This document shows, in pieces, positions 34,931 through 46,466 of a stretch of DNA of 64,000 nucleotides (the first letter of the stretch is position 1; each line of letters opens with the position of its first letter). Source of the DNA: Pseudofabraea citricarpa (lineage: Eukaryota > Ascomycota > Leotiomycetes > Helotiales > Dermateaceae); the NCBI GenBank assembly GCA_029641185.1, contig JAPWGK010000004.1, positions 1,054,001-1,118,000 on the forward strand. The letters are read 5' to 3'. The notes beneath the pieces are model-generated. The model ran no database searches. It was not told where the DNA came from and was given only the letters and a program-made list of their open reading frames with translations. A program made the translations under genes and the position numbers.

Positions 34931-35076
34931 ATACGAATTCGCCGACGCACCCGCCAATGAACCAGGCAATGAAAACGAAGGCGGGAGAAGGATTTTCGAT
35001 AGTATCGTCAGTTGTATTAGTATATCACGACTTATCATATGTAGCTAACCACCTGCATCTTATTAAGCGTCGACGT

Positions 35077-35134
35077 TCCGGTTGTCAGTCAGCTTACGGT
35101 TGTCATGACATTTCAACCGGCATAAGGATAACTT
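35077..35134. repeat. Dispersed repeat, copy 2
   Basis: See copy 1 at 34334. A further partial inverted or tandem pair (TCCGGTTATCAACAG and TTCCGGTTGTCAG) sits at 35630-35660. Confidence 0.6.
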
Positions 35135-36326
35135 ATAGTACTTCGGAAGTGGTGTTATAAGAAAACGCTTGAGGATATTTGACGGCCTGCCATGAGTATG
35201 AGATCTGGTTATGCGTTGGTTCTCCTGTTGCTTTGGCTTTTTGCGCTCTTGGTACTGAGAGTGTCTTGGTTGATGAGAAAGCTGTAATCCGCATGCGGAT
35301 GAGAGAGATATATATAACCTGAAGTCAATCACGTGAGAAGACAGATAAAGACTTTGTAATATCTTGCTTTCTTTCTAGTAACATCTCAAGTGACTGATTG
35401 CCAGATAAGAATTTAGTGAATATGACGATAAGCTATATAATCTTAATACTACTTGTGTCTTTAGAGAAACTTTTTATAACTAGCAAAGTCCCTTTGTTAT
35501 TATCTTACTTGACAAAGCGAAAACAAGAAGAAGGATAACTTTAGCAGCTAACAAATATTATAACAAGTTATATTATACTAGCCTTCTAGGTATTCTATAG
35601 ATTATAAGTTGTCGAATAACGTCTTAAGATTCCGGTTATCAACAGAATTCCGGTTGTCAGTAGGCAGAACAGAACTTTCTATCGACGAAACCACCGCTAA
35701 TCTTACCAGCAGGTGCTGCAAATCATATGTTTGACTGGTTGAGCTAGCTTCCAACTAGCCTCAGACAGCTTCTCTCGACTTTACCCGATTTTAAAGTCTT
35801 GGCTTGTTGGAATTCAGACGATCTTCGGTGTCGATTGTCTCCGCTTTATAAGTAAGCTTCAGACGTAAATCATCCTCGGAGTTGGGGATTTCTCTTGCCG
35901 TCTCAGGTGACTTGAAAAAGTTCTCGGAGTTTGCTGGTGCAGACTTGTACCAAAGCATGTTTCTTTTCCGGGTATAGCTTTGCTACTAAGTGATTTTGAC
36001 TTATCTAATGGTAGGTCAGGGAACATATACAGCTATATAAGCCAACAAGTATTCATTGCGATAATACTTTCACGATATTATGTTGGAAAAGACTGCATTC
36101 TAATTTATACGCCCAGCATTATCATAATCATCAATATACATGAGACGAAGTACTATCCTTCAAAAGACATAGGAACTTCGAATCTTTGTTTTTCTCAGCC
36201 TCCAGCAGCCTGCCCCTTCTGGTTGGTGCGTTACAATCCTTCTCCCAAATTATGCGGCACACCTATCATCAATCAAAGTGACGAGGTCCGGCAAACTCGA
36301 AGAAAGATCGAAGGTCAGTACCCAAT

Positions 36327-39134
36327 CTAATACAATGGATTGTTGCTCTCGACATTCTGAAATAGTGTATCCCACGCACTGCTATCGAGACTCGAGTCAA
36401 AGTTGAGGTACTCAAGTAAGTTGTCGTCCATATTCGTCCACTCAGATGATTGATTACTGAAATCATAAGCGGCGAGAGGATCTGCCGACTGTACTGGAGG
36501 TTGGGTAACGGGGATGATAGCAGCATTCTTGTTCTCTTGCATACCCATACTTGGAAGCGCTTGGTTTTGCGGCACGGGCGAAGAAGGTTCCCCAGCTATT
36601 TGGGCATGTCTTTTCCATTTTCGATGGTTAAGGAACTCGCGAAGTTGTTTGAGTCCCTGCCGAGCAATAGTGCTCTCTTCCTGACTTCGCTCTAGTAGAC
36701 GAAAACAGTCGAGAATCTCCTCTTTCCGACGGGCTGCTTGCGGGTCCTCTCGGTTGAAGCAGTAATCCATGACGAGAATGACGGTCGACACAAAGATATG
36801 ATGCACGATTGTCCAGACTCGGATTGGTTCAAAATTCGGTCGTGATGCTGTCATCTGCGAACCAAGTTCGATTACAACGCGTGCAGAACGAAGGCATACG
36901 ATACGACTATACGAATAACGCGGATCGTGGGCACCTCGTGCGAGATATGGTCTATGTAGACGGGAAAGTCGTGTGTGGAGACCGAATTGACCCATGTTCC
37001 GTTGGTAGGCAATAAACGGCATTCGCGCATCAATGGATTCGCTCTGTAGGCGACTCCTAGGATCGAATTTGAAGAATAGTGGTGCATCGTTCATGAGGAA
37101 ATGAAGCTTCTTGTCAAATTCAAGGACTATATCGTATGAGAGATCTTCAAGCTCACACCCCGCATTAGCCGCCGAGTCAACAATATCTCTGAAAACTTCT
37201 GAGATCTTGCATCGAAAGATGAAATAGGTCATCTCAGTCGGTGCATCAACACTTTGATGGTAGTTCGGTTGTGTGCCAATTGCTTCGTCGTCTACATTTG
37301 CTGGGTAATCGACGTTCATTTGTTTAGGATGAATCATATATGTTCCACATTGAGGACCACTCATGAATGATAACATCCTACTTCTTGTTAGCGATCATAC
37401 TCAAAAAGAAAAAGAAAAAAAGAAAGAAAAACAGAGAACTCCAGAGATTCCAATGCTATGAAATTGGCTTGTAAAAAACTCCAGTCAATTAACGTTGCAA
37501 GCTCCCCCATCGTGAAAACATGCTAACCATCAAGAATACTTGATCATGGGCAAGAAAATAACATACCAATCTGTGCTAGCGATATGCCACCAAAGCCTCC
37601 TCTTAGTCTCAATATCCACCCAATCGACATTTGGGTTGCTCTCTCTTCGTTTCTTATTTGCTGGTGAATCGACTTGATGTATCAGGAGCGAGCGTGCAGA
37701 GTGCATTGCAGTTGCCGCTAAGGTTCTGAATGTCGCAATGGCTCCAACGTTTGGTAAGAGATGTTGCGAGATAAGAATTGCGGCTTGTATAGTCTCTATC
37801 GAAGGAATATTGATAAAGTTGGCAGCCGAGAGTGCCGCTTGTGCGAGTGACGTCCATCGGTGCGAGTATTCTTTTGCCTCAACACCCTGAAATTGAAAAG
37901 AGGTCGAAGAATATCCGAAGTATGCACTAAGCGCAAATACGGTGGCTACGAGAGACAAATCTCCGTAATGAGGCTGTTGATTCTGTTCCAAAGCAGAATA
38001 TACTAGATTAATCTTGCGTCGTACTGTCGGGATGTGAAGAATGTGATATATCCAGTTGACATGGTCGGCATAATACTGCAATAGGACCTGCCCTTGCGCT
38101 CTCGTTGGGAGTGTTGAGATGATAACGTGTTGATCAAGAGAAGTCCCAATAGAAGGAGTGATGAGCGACAAGAAAGATGAAGCAAAAGCGTCGGGTGATT
38201 GGGCGTTGGGTGAAAGGTAGTTCTGTTTGGCTTAATGAATATCATCGAAACAAGGTGACAGACTTGAACCTCTTACATTGACATTGACATGTACATCGGA
38301 TGGAGAGGGTTTGTAATCGAATGCATCTGTTTCCAGCCATACGACGGTCTTCGAGAGCTCTACATCATCACCTGAAGATTCTCCCTTCGTATTTGCTGAT
38401 GTTGAATTAGTATATGGCATGTAGTAGAGCAAAGACGCCATGAGCAATTGTGCACATTGTCTTTAACAATATAAGAGTATAGAACTCAGTTTGATCCTTG
38501 ATTAGTAAAGGGTGGTGATCGCTTTCCGACAAGCATTACCATTCATGATTGACTTACCAGAATTAGACCCTCTTTCGATTTGTCTATGCGCCGTAAAGCT
38601 TCCTGGGTGAGTAGTAGCAAGCAGGTCTTCTATCTTCTTGACCCTGGCATTGAGATCCTCTATGGACTGGTTTGGCAGGCTACACAATACCCGAGTAAAT
38701 GATTAGATCTCTTGGCACAAGAAGCAAAGCGAGCAAGGAATGATACATACCTCGGATTGAGAGCAAGTGCAGATGCCGAGCCATCAATATTAGCTGGTTG
38801 GCTGGTGACGGAGCCATGAATCGCCTCTGCAGGGTGAGGTTGTTAGCATGAAATGACTCAATGAGTAGCAGGAAAGGGGGAAGATAGACCATTTGCAGAA
38901 ACACATACACGCTTCCGAGCTCTGCAGTTCGAGCAAGGTGTCATTCGATCACACTAGAAGCCACGTCAGCGAGGATCTACGTACACCCCGTCCTGCTCGT
39001 AACAGGTCCACCCTATGTCAGACCTTAAGCTTCTTGGTACGGCAGAATTGGCAGGAGACAGGGTCCTGCCGCCGTGCATGTTTCTCTCGATTGGGCGTGA
39101 CATCCCGCTCTTGAGATTCGGAGGCTCGTTTCAT
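36327..39134 (-). CDS. Zn2Cys6 transcription factor with Fungal_trans domain, 732 aa
   Basis: Seven exons: 39024..39134, 38890..38953, 38751..38826, 38558..38679, 38277..38395, 37567..38222 and 36327..37377. All joins keep phase. The zinc cluster is split by intron 1: SCQFCRTKKLK joins CDRMTPCSNCRARKRVC, giving C28-X2-C31-X6-C38-X5-C44-X2-C47-X6-C54. A short coiled coil follows (LNARVKKIEDLLAT), as usual for dimerising Gal4-type factors. The middle-homology Fungal_trans region contains YADHVNWIYHILHIPTVR, SLVATVFALSAYFGYS, ETIQAAILISQHLLPN, RRLWWHIASTDW, the splice to MLSFMSGPQCGTYMIHPKQM, and FIAYQRNMGQFG. The acidic/aromatic C-terminus (DNLLEYLNFD, SSAWDTLFQNVE) is an activation-domain candidate. 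It is divergent from the MFS transporter at 40062 across 927 bp, making that transporter a likely target. Confidence 0.88.
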
Positions 39135-40061
39135 GGCTTGTCCTGGCCAATTGCACGTATCATCACAACTCTATGTCTGTGGCTGAGGCGTTTTCTTGCT
39201 GAGGTTTGCGACATCCTCAAATTTTCGAGGTTGAATCGTCACAACTCGGCTGCACGTGATCTTATCTATATCATTCCGCGGATTCTCCGGCAGCACGTCT
39301 TATCAGCCATTATTCTTTGCAAACATCAACCTCAGCTACATGTTATCGAGAAACAGATGTGCCTGCTTCTGGTATGTCTCCTCTGGCTTGAGCGTCTTTG
39401 CGTCATGTACTGGAGAATAATACCTATGTTCTTGCCACTGTCAAAGTCAACTCGTCCTTGTCCCCTGTCCTCCTCGCTTCGTCGTCATTCTGCCAAACCC
39501 ATCATCGTTGTTGTAAGATAGAGAGTGTGTTATCGCATACGTCCAGCAGGTCGACACGAACGTGAGCTCGCTACTGTCTCCTACCTTTTGGCTCAGTGTG
39601 ATAGATTGTACCCCGTACCCCAATCACCCCGCACGGAGACTCCATGGATGAATGCCCTCGTTTGGAAGGTAATGAGCAATCCTCTCGATACCTTGGCGTC
39701 TTCACTCAGCCACAGGTCTCTTTTCCATCTGAAATGGCGGAGTTTCCGTGGGTAAGCAAGCCCAATGTTGACTGAGAGTTGGCAAGTAGCCAATGAGAGC
39801 GGCACGTTTTCTGGATAGCTTCATTTGGTTGATGCTGTGCCTTCGGACGAAACATGCAGTACGGCGTGTACTTCGGATACTCCACGGAGGTATCTACTTT
39901 CTTACATTCAACTTGATAGACGTTTGAGATGATATCTTGCTGGTATAATAGTATAAGAATGTTATCATCTTGTCTCTTTAATTGTTCATCAATCACTTCC
40001 TTCGCATTTCAATTTTCCAGGTACTTCGAATCTCAAAAACCAAGAGTATACAACAAGGAGA
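39135..40061. promoter_or_regulatory. Divergent promoter region, TF gene and MFS transporter
   Basis: 927 bp between head-to-head genes. There are open frames here but none with domain or splice support. Gal4-type sites (CGG/CCG) are present in several places, but none is arranged convincingly enough to call. Confidence 0.4.
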
Positions 40062-41531
40062 ATGGCGCCAGGTAAATCAATTGAGTTGTCCAGTCTGGCA
40101 TCAGACAATGTAGAATTAAATACAAACCCTCTCAAGACGGAATTCACGTGGGTTGTATTTACTTCCACTATATGCATTCAAGCTGAATCTCTCTAGACCA
40201 CAAGCGAACCTAGCTCTTTTTGGTGCATTCTTGGTTATGTTCTGCTCAGTCGGATATATCAACGCATTCGGAGTTTTCCAAGAGTACTATGCAGAAACGA
40301 TGCTGTCCGATCATTCAGCCTCATCCATATCATGGCTAGGGTCCTTCAACATATTCTGCCTCTTCGGTGGGACATTAATATCTGGGTTCCTGAGCGACAA
40401 ATACGGACCTCGTGTAAGTAGGCGTCGAGTTTTTAGAAAGCGAGGGGAAGAACTGACATGAAGATTTCCAAGATGCTCCTCTGGACCGGCTCGACGATTG
40501 TCATCTTTGCCTTGTTCATGAACTCGCTCGGTACGAAATACTACCAGCTCTTCCTCAGTCAAGCGCTCTTGCTCGGGATTGGTATTTCGATGATCATGCT
40601 CCCAGCCTTGACGACCGTCTCACAACACTTCGCTATTAACCGTGGTCTCTGCCTTGGAATAACCGTCTCTGGCTCTTCTCTCGGAGGCGTGATCTGGCCC
40701 ATCGCATTACACCGCCTGCTCTCGAGCATCGGATTCGGATGGACTGTTCGCACGGTAGCATTTATCATGCTCCCGCTGCTCACCATCGCAAGCCTAACCA
40801 TCATCTCGCCCCCTCAGCACAAAGAAAGACACACCATCGACTTCTCATGCCTAAAGAGCCCGGTCATTATGCTGCTGGCCCTGGGTTTGTTCTTTATCTA
40901 TCTGGGACTGTTCACGTTGTTCTTCTACATCACTCCTTGGACGGTATCACTCGGCTTGGATGCAAACATGGCTTTCTATATGGTCTCGATCACTAATGCA
41001 GCTAGTCTTTTCGGTCGTATTCTTCCGGGCATCCTTGCGGATCGCGTTGGTCCTTTCAATGTTATGGTCGTAGCGGCTGTGACTTCAGGAGTGATATGCA
41101 CGTGCTGGACCACTGCAACATCCCTGGCTGGGATCATCATTTTGAGTCTGGCGTATGGCTTTTCTTCTGGGGTTTGTGATACTCTCTAATGCATTCGGGC
41201 TTGTAGATACTAATCAGTGGATTTAGGCTGTCATCTCGCTTCAAGGAGCTTGTGCTGTAACGGTTGTCAAGCCCCAACAATACGGCATCGCTATGGGCGC
41301 TGTTATGAGTTTTCTTTCCATCGCGTAAGCCTACCCACATATAGTACAAAAGGGTTTGGCACTGACATAAAATCCAGGGGCCTGGTGGGAACACCAATTA
41401 ATGGACAGATCTTAGATGCTTTTGGATATCTTGGACTCTCCCTATTCTCTGGCCTCGCTCTCCTGATTGGAGGAATCATCATCATGCTGGGAAGGTTCAA
41501 AGCCGAGAGGAGATTTTTAGCAAAGGCTTGA
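40062..41531 (+). CDS. MFS transporter, monocarboxylate-transporter (MCT/SLC16) type, 417 aa
   Basis: Exons 40062..40147, 40197..40413, 40473..41171, 41227..41324 and 41378..41531; introns of 49, 59, 55 and 53 bp. A short polar N-terminus (~28 residues) leads to about 12 TM helices. The fungal MCT signature is clear: NLALFGAFLVMFCSVGYINAFGVFQEYY after the first splice, WLGSFNIFCLFGGTLISG, then the MFS loop LSDKYGPR, SQHFAINRGLCLGITVSGSS, GRILPGILADRVGPFN, VISLQGACAVTVV, and GTPINGQILDAFGYLG. It likely sits in the plasma membrane. Substrates of fungal members range from monocarboxylates to riboflavin or specialised metabolites and cannot be read from sequence. Control by the adjacent divergent Zn2Cys6 factor is inferred from arrangement. 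Confidence 0.9.
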
Positions 41532-41743
41532 AATCTAGAATTTGGTTCTGGAATTTAGTTTCCTGGTCTAGCTGATCCTCCGCAAAAGTACCACCAAGTG
41601 AATTCTTGGTATCGGCTCCATTGCTTGTCAATATTCTGTACTCAATACATTCCACTCTTCGATGTCATAACTTCTTGTGTCTCGTTCCCATTCCCATTCC
41701 AGTCATAATGTTGTTACACAGATCACCTACGAGCAACCTCTCT

Positions 41744-42918
41744 TCAGAGGAAAACGAGTCGCTTGTCCTTCTTACAGCTTCGGCATATGAACTCAATGTC
41801 GTATGGGTCATGAACTCTAGGTCCGCACTCCTCACAAAGGATCTGCCAAGTGCCTACATCAGTCCACACATCTCCCAGGAATTGAAACAAGCTGCACAAA
41901 CTCACGTGAATCTCAACGGCATTCTCGCCTCTAACTGACAACGCCTCCAAGACATCGCCCAGAAACTCAGGACGGGCATTGAAGATCTCCAAGAACTTCC
42001 TACGCACGTTCGGCTCGCCGAGGAGTCTTGCCATCTCAATCACGGCAACTTCGATGACGGCTTGGCGCAACTGAGGGAACTCAACGCTCGTCTCAACATT
42101 CGTCTTCGCGTAGACTTCCATGATTGACGTAAAATAGATGTCGAGAGCCTGGACGCGGTCGGCAAGGGCGGTGCGGAACTGGGAGGATGCGAGCTCGGCG
42201 AGTCCATAGATCTTGAGCTTGGCTGAGAGGAGAAAGACTTTGGTGTGGAGAGGCACAGAGTATGCGGGAGCTTCGTCGAAGGTAGCTGCATGGTGTTGCT
42301 TAGCGACTGAACTCGAACCTGACCTTGAACTTGTCGGATTTGAGAGCAGAAAAAACTTACTGTAAGAGCCCGTGTAGAGGTACTCGATCATCTTGACTAC
42401 GGTCTCTTCATCATATGAACTGAGATTTAAGCTGGTTACATCTTGTGCCTATGTAGAGAAGATTAGTCACATGTGCTGAAAGCGGAAGGAGGGAGAAGCT
42501 GTACTTACCTTGCTAAGCGCATCTGCAGCAGTGATCTGGCTTTCGAGGACAGAAGATTGGGATCCTACGACGACTTTGTGTGCATTCCATTTGCGATCTC
42601 CGTGAATTATCGTCAGGTCTGAGAAGCGGCCTGAGACCAAGGATCTGCATGCATTACAAGGCAAATCAGTTTGAGGTTCGAACGCGTACTCTGAAGGGAA
42701 GCTACCTACCTCGAGATAGCATCGATGGGAGTCTGTGGAAAGAGTTGAGCGCGGGCTTGTTGAAATGCTTGCTCCTGAGCAGATGGTGCTTGTGCTTGGC
42801 TCCTTGGGCTGGGCATTTCCGTGTGGGAGGACGCGCTGGGAGAAGCCATCGCCAGTTCTAGTCTGATTGCCTCTTTTCGGAACTCGTGGATGATTTGCCA
42901 ACTGGCTTCGTCTTCCAT
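41744..42918 (-). CDS. BTB/POZ-domain protein with C-terminal zinc ribbon, ~324 aa
   Basis: Exons 42710..42918, 42509..42644, 42361..42448 and 41744..42285; introns of 65, 60 and 75 bp. An N-terminal Gln/Ala/Pro-rich ~70 residues precede the BTB fold: SGRFSDLTIIHGDRKWNAHKV (start truncated here), SQSSVLESQI, LNLSSYDEETVVKMIEYLYT and, after a splice, PLHTKVFLLSAKLKIYGLAE. The C-terminus has CEECGPRVHDPYDIEFICRS continuing to CKKDKR, a C-X2-C...C-X2-C zinc ribbon. A 48-bp segment at 41854..41901 (GTTTGT...CTGAT...TAG) could be a further intron; removal keeps frame and shortens the product by 16 residues. Fungal BTB proteins of this kind are mostly uncharacterised; some BTB proteins are cullin-3 adaptors. 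Confidence 0.82.
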
Positions 42919-44725
42919 GTAGAGGTTGGAAGGAAAGAGGGGAAGAAGGTTGATGTGTGGTTCGGGAGATGGCTATGGTGATGGAGGAAACGAGCGAGCG
43001 TGTTCATACACACGTGGAAATGATGTAGATGCTGACTACGGAATGATTTTAATCCACGAAATCCAGACGGATACACTTCCATTGCTTTGAGCGCATTTTG
43101 TTTCTGGAGGTTTCTATTCTATGAACTCATCTCTGGTCTCAAACAGGATCAAAGAGAAGGCCTTGTTTCAGTATTTAATAGGCTGTTTTGTCTCTTGCAT
43201 GTGATGGTGAATTAGACGTTCAACCAAAGGACTGCTGAAGAAACTCCAGTACGTCTCTGGCCAGATCACTAGACCTGTTCATGTTAAAGTAGCAGTATCT
43301 CGTACCTTGTATCATTCATCTAGTCCAGCCTCACCGTACTCAGTCTGCCACGTTCTAATCTTCTCCACGCTCCCTCCCACCTAGACTCACTCCAGATACT
43401 TTCTCTTTCAATCTCTATCAACCCATAATCCCATCTACGCCTGCCAACATGTCCCCTTTCCTTTGTCTCCTGCTTCCCAATTCTCGAAAGTACAAGTGTG
43501 TAGGTTTTCGGATCCAAGGCAAATTCAGCACCGGCTAAGATTTCGAGAATAAAACATCCTAGTCGCTAAGTCCGTCAAGCAAAGTACCTATTCATTAACA
43601 TGCAGCTCAATGGTGATTTGTTGACAATGGTTGAATGCTCCATCTTGAGATATTGTCCATGGTCGCGGTGGGCTCTCGACCTGAAGATACTGGAAATTCA
43701 AGCCGAATAATGCATGAGTCCGAAGCGGTTTCTGGGAAGAGTAATTGTTAATGAAGAAAAGGCAGAAGATATTCGATCTGCCTGCAACTTGTTGGCAGAA
43801 GTAAAGACGAGGTCGTTGTCGTTGTTTACTTGTGCCCCTCAATTGCCATATCAGGTTGTGCGGGTCAACGGAGTTTCATCACGTGTGTGACACCCACGTA
43901 CTTGGCTGTGCTACCTCCTAACTTATACTTCATCACTTCCTTCAAACCTTTTGACGTGTTGATACTTCTCTTTCTTTGGCGGTATCTAGTCATTCTGGCT
44001 CCCAATAATATTGCTCAACCATGTTTTCGGAATCGTTTCTCGTACCATCTGAAATACTACAATCCCGGTCTATTACACACTTTACCTGCCAGTCAAGAAG
44101 CACTCACTGTTGGCTGGCCATGCCTCACTTGATACTTCTCTTATGGACCAATGGAGGCATATCTTCACGTACCATGCAAGATAATCAGTACGATACCTCT
44201 GACAATCACACACGCCTATCACAATCTATCGATCTCCTTGTGCATCGGAAGCTCTAGCCGAAGATTGTCGTCTTTGCTTCACGCAGTACCGCCCACTGGC
44301 TTGATGCTCAGTTCCGACAATTTCAAATAATGTTATCAGCCCTTGTAAGAGATTCGAAAACAATGGATAACAGCTTCTCCATTCACAGTAAAGCAGGGGT
44401 AACAGATATGAAGATGTAGAGATGATGTCCTCCCTGACTTCGATCTTATCTCACGCGTCTGGTGAAGTCCGCGCATCTACATCTCCCCAATAGGCACTAT
44501 TCCCGCAATCATGGAGGTTATCTTGATAAGACTTCTGCCACGAGGGAACTTGCAGTTCAACCCGAGTCCCTGTAACAATGTTGCCGTGGATGTTGCTGCT
44601 ATCTGCCGATGTCCAAACTGAGTACCCAGCAAAAGATAAGTACCTCGTTACTTCAAGGTAACTAAGTCCTACTGCTTCATCAGTCTTTCCAGTCATCAAT
44701 CTTTAAAATAATTCTTACTTTAGAA
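42919..44725. other. Intergenic, upstream of BTB gene and of NCS1 permease
   Basis: About 1.8 kb between divergent genes. Small frames of at most 100 codons lack support. The right part contains several GATA motifs (separate entry). Confidence 0.5.
44445..44640. promoter_or_regulatory. Cluster of HGATAR (AreA-type) sites upstream of NCS1 permease
   Basis: GATAAG on the minus strand at 44445-44450, TGATAAG at 44524-44530, AGATAG on the minus strand at 44599-44604 and AGATAAG at 44634-44640. All fall within 280 bp of the ATG at 44726. Fungal nucleobase transporters are classically under nitrogen (AreA/GATA) control. The motif is short and partly expected by chance. Confidence 0.4.
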
Positions 44726-46466
44726 ATGGCATCTCCACTCTCAGTTCATGACCTTGAAAAGGGCACTTCCCTACAGATGAAACCGGTGGAAGTTTCCTCG
44801 AAGGATATCGATCTTGCCGAGGGTCAAATCGTATCAGAGACAGCCATTTCAACATCCTACGTGGGTGTGTTGGGGGAATGGTCACGAAAGCTTGAAAGCC
44901 TCGGTGTTGAAGCACGAGGTATCCAACCTGTCCTTCCAGAGGAACGAGTTCCTCAATCCATGATAATGATGATCGGGATGTCTGTGATGTGGTGAGCATA
45001 TCCAGTTGTACAAATTTAATTAACTTGGCATTAACCGCTCTCAAGGGCTTCGGCTGGACTTACAATGGGCGCGCTCACCGTGGGTATCCTTGGCCCTTGG
45101 GCCTTTAACTTGACGTTCAGACAGAGTTGTGCTATTATCTGGGGCTGTGGAGCTCTGGGGACAGCTTGCGACGCTTATCTTGCTACATTTGGGAAAAGGA
45201 ATGGAATGAGAGCTTTGGTCAACTCCCGTTACGCTTTCGGTTATTTTGGTACCATGGCCATTGCTCTCCTTAACAACCTGACAAATATTGTTTATGGTGT
45301 ATTGGCGTGTATTCAAGGCGGCCAAGCACTCAATTCTGTTTCCAAAGGAACGTTGCCGACAGTCGCTGGAATCATAATTGTTGCTGTGGTAAGTTGGTTG
45401 GTAGGAACCGCGGGTTTCAAATACATACATTTTTATGAGAGGTATGTGCATCATAGATCACAGCCAAAGATAACCCTAGCTTATATGCACAGAGTCGCAT
45501 GGATTGGACCCATGATCGTCTTCGTCTCCTTGTGTGCCATTGGGGCCCCTCACTTTGAACCTACCAGAGCGGCACCCGAGATCCTTGACTCCAAAACAGA
45601 GACTGGCAACATCTTAACCTTTATGTCCATTATTTTTGGCTCCTTCTCTGGCTGGGTTGCCATCAGTGCGGATTACTACATTTATTTCCCCGTCAACACG
45701 CCATCCTGGAAAGTCTCCTTGTTGGCATCATGTGGTATCCTTATTATCCCAGCCTTCGCTATGACATGTGGAGCTGGTTTTGCTACAGCATTATGGGCGA
45801 ATGAAACCTGGGCTACTGAATGGAATACTAATGAGACGGTCCCCGGGCTGTAAGATGAAGCTTTCCCTTGGTTTTATTAAGTACCTACTAATTCAGAGTA
45901 GAGTTGAGGTTATTCTTCGTCCGCTCGGCCAAGTTCGCTACTTTTTCATATTTATTCTCGCGTGGTCTATGATCTCCAACAACGTCTTCAACTATTATTC
46001 TGTCTCAATCACCATGCAGTTGTTTGGTTCGAAAGCGCTCATCATCCCACGTTATGTGTATACCTTCTTGACAATGATAGTCATGGTTGTAATTTCTATC
46101 GTGGGAAGAAATTCGCTATATAGCACTTTGAGTAACCTGATGGCCATTATCGGGTATTGGACAATTATTTACTTTGCCATATTTGCAGAGGAGCATCTCA
46201 TCTTCAGAGCTTGGATGAAACAAGGCTGGGATCTAGGTGCGTGGAACAGCAAAACGAAGCTTCCCAAGGGCTATGCAGCCATACTTGCTTTTTGCATTGG
46301 TGCTGTTGGGAGTATATTGGGTATGTCTCAAGCATGGTATGCAGGCGTCATTGGAAGGACAATCGGCATATACGGGGGAGACGTAGGGACAGAGCTGGGA
46401 TTTCTGTTCGCGGCGGTCGCATATCCTCCGCTAAGATGGGCGGAGTTACACCATTTTGGAAGATGA
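44726..46466 (+). CDS. NCS1-family purine-cytosine permease (Fcy-type), 528 aa
   Basis: Exons 44726..44991, 45046..45441, 45493..45849 and 45899..46466; introns of 54, 51 and 49 bp. The ~60-residue cytosolic N-terminus includes LESLGVEARGIQPVLPEER, the loop that precedes TM1 in Fcy2-like permeases. Then come LTMGALTVGILGPWAFNLTF, GMRALVNSRYAFGYFG, GWVAISADYYIYFPVNTPSW and LRPLGQVRYFFIFILAWSMI. These are classic fungal cytosine/purine permease landmarks, with about 12 TM helices and plasma-membrane location expected. The substrate is probably a purine or cytosine, H+-coupled. The 51-bp second intron has no in-frame stop, so unspliced mRNA would insert 17 residues. The acceptor of intron 3 (CAGAG|T) is chosen by phase. 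Confidence 0.88.

Larger units (their letters stand above)
33850..36326. other. AT-rich, repeat-bearing gene-free region
   Basis: About 2.5 kb with dense stops. It holds three or four diverged copies of a CCGGTTGTCAGT-containing sequence (34333, 35075, 35631-35660) and a degenerate ~65-bp tandem repeat (34720-34930). It looks like decayed repetitive DNA. The right 300 bp is the 3' flank of the transcription-factor gene. Confidence 0.55.
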
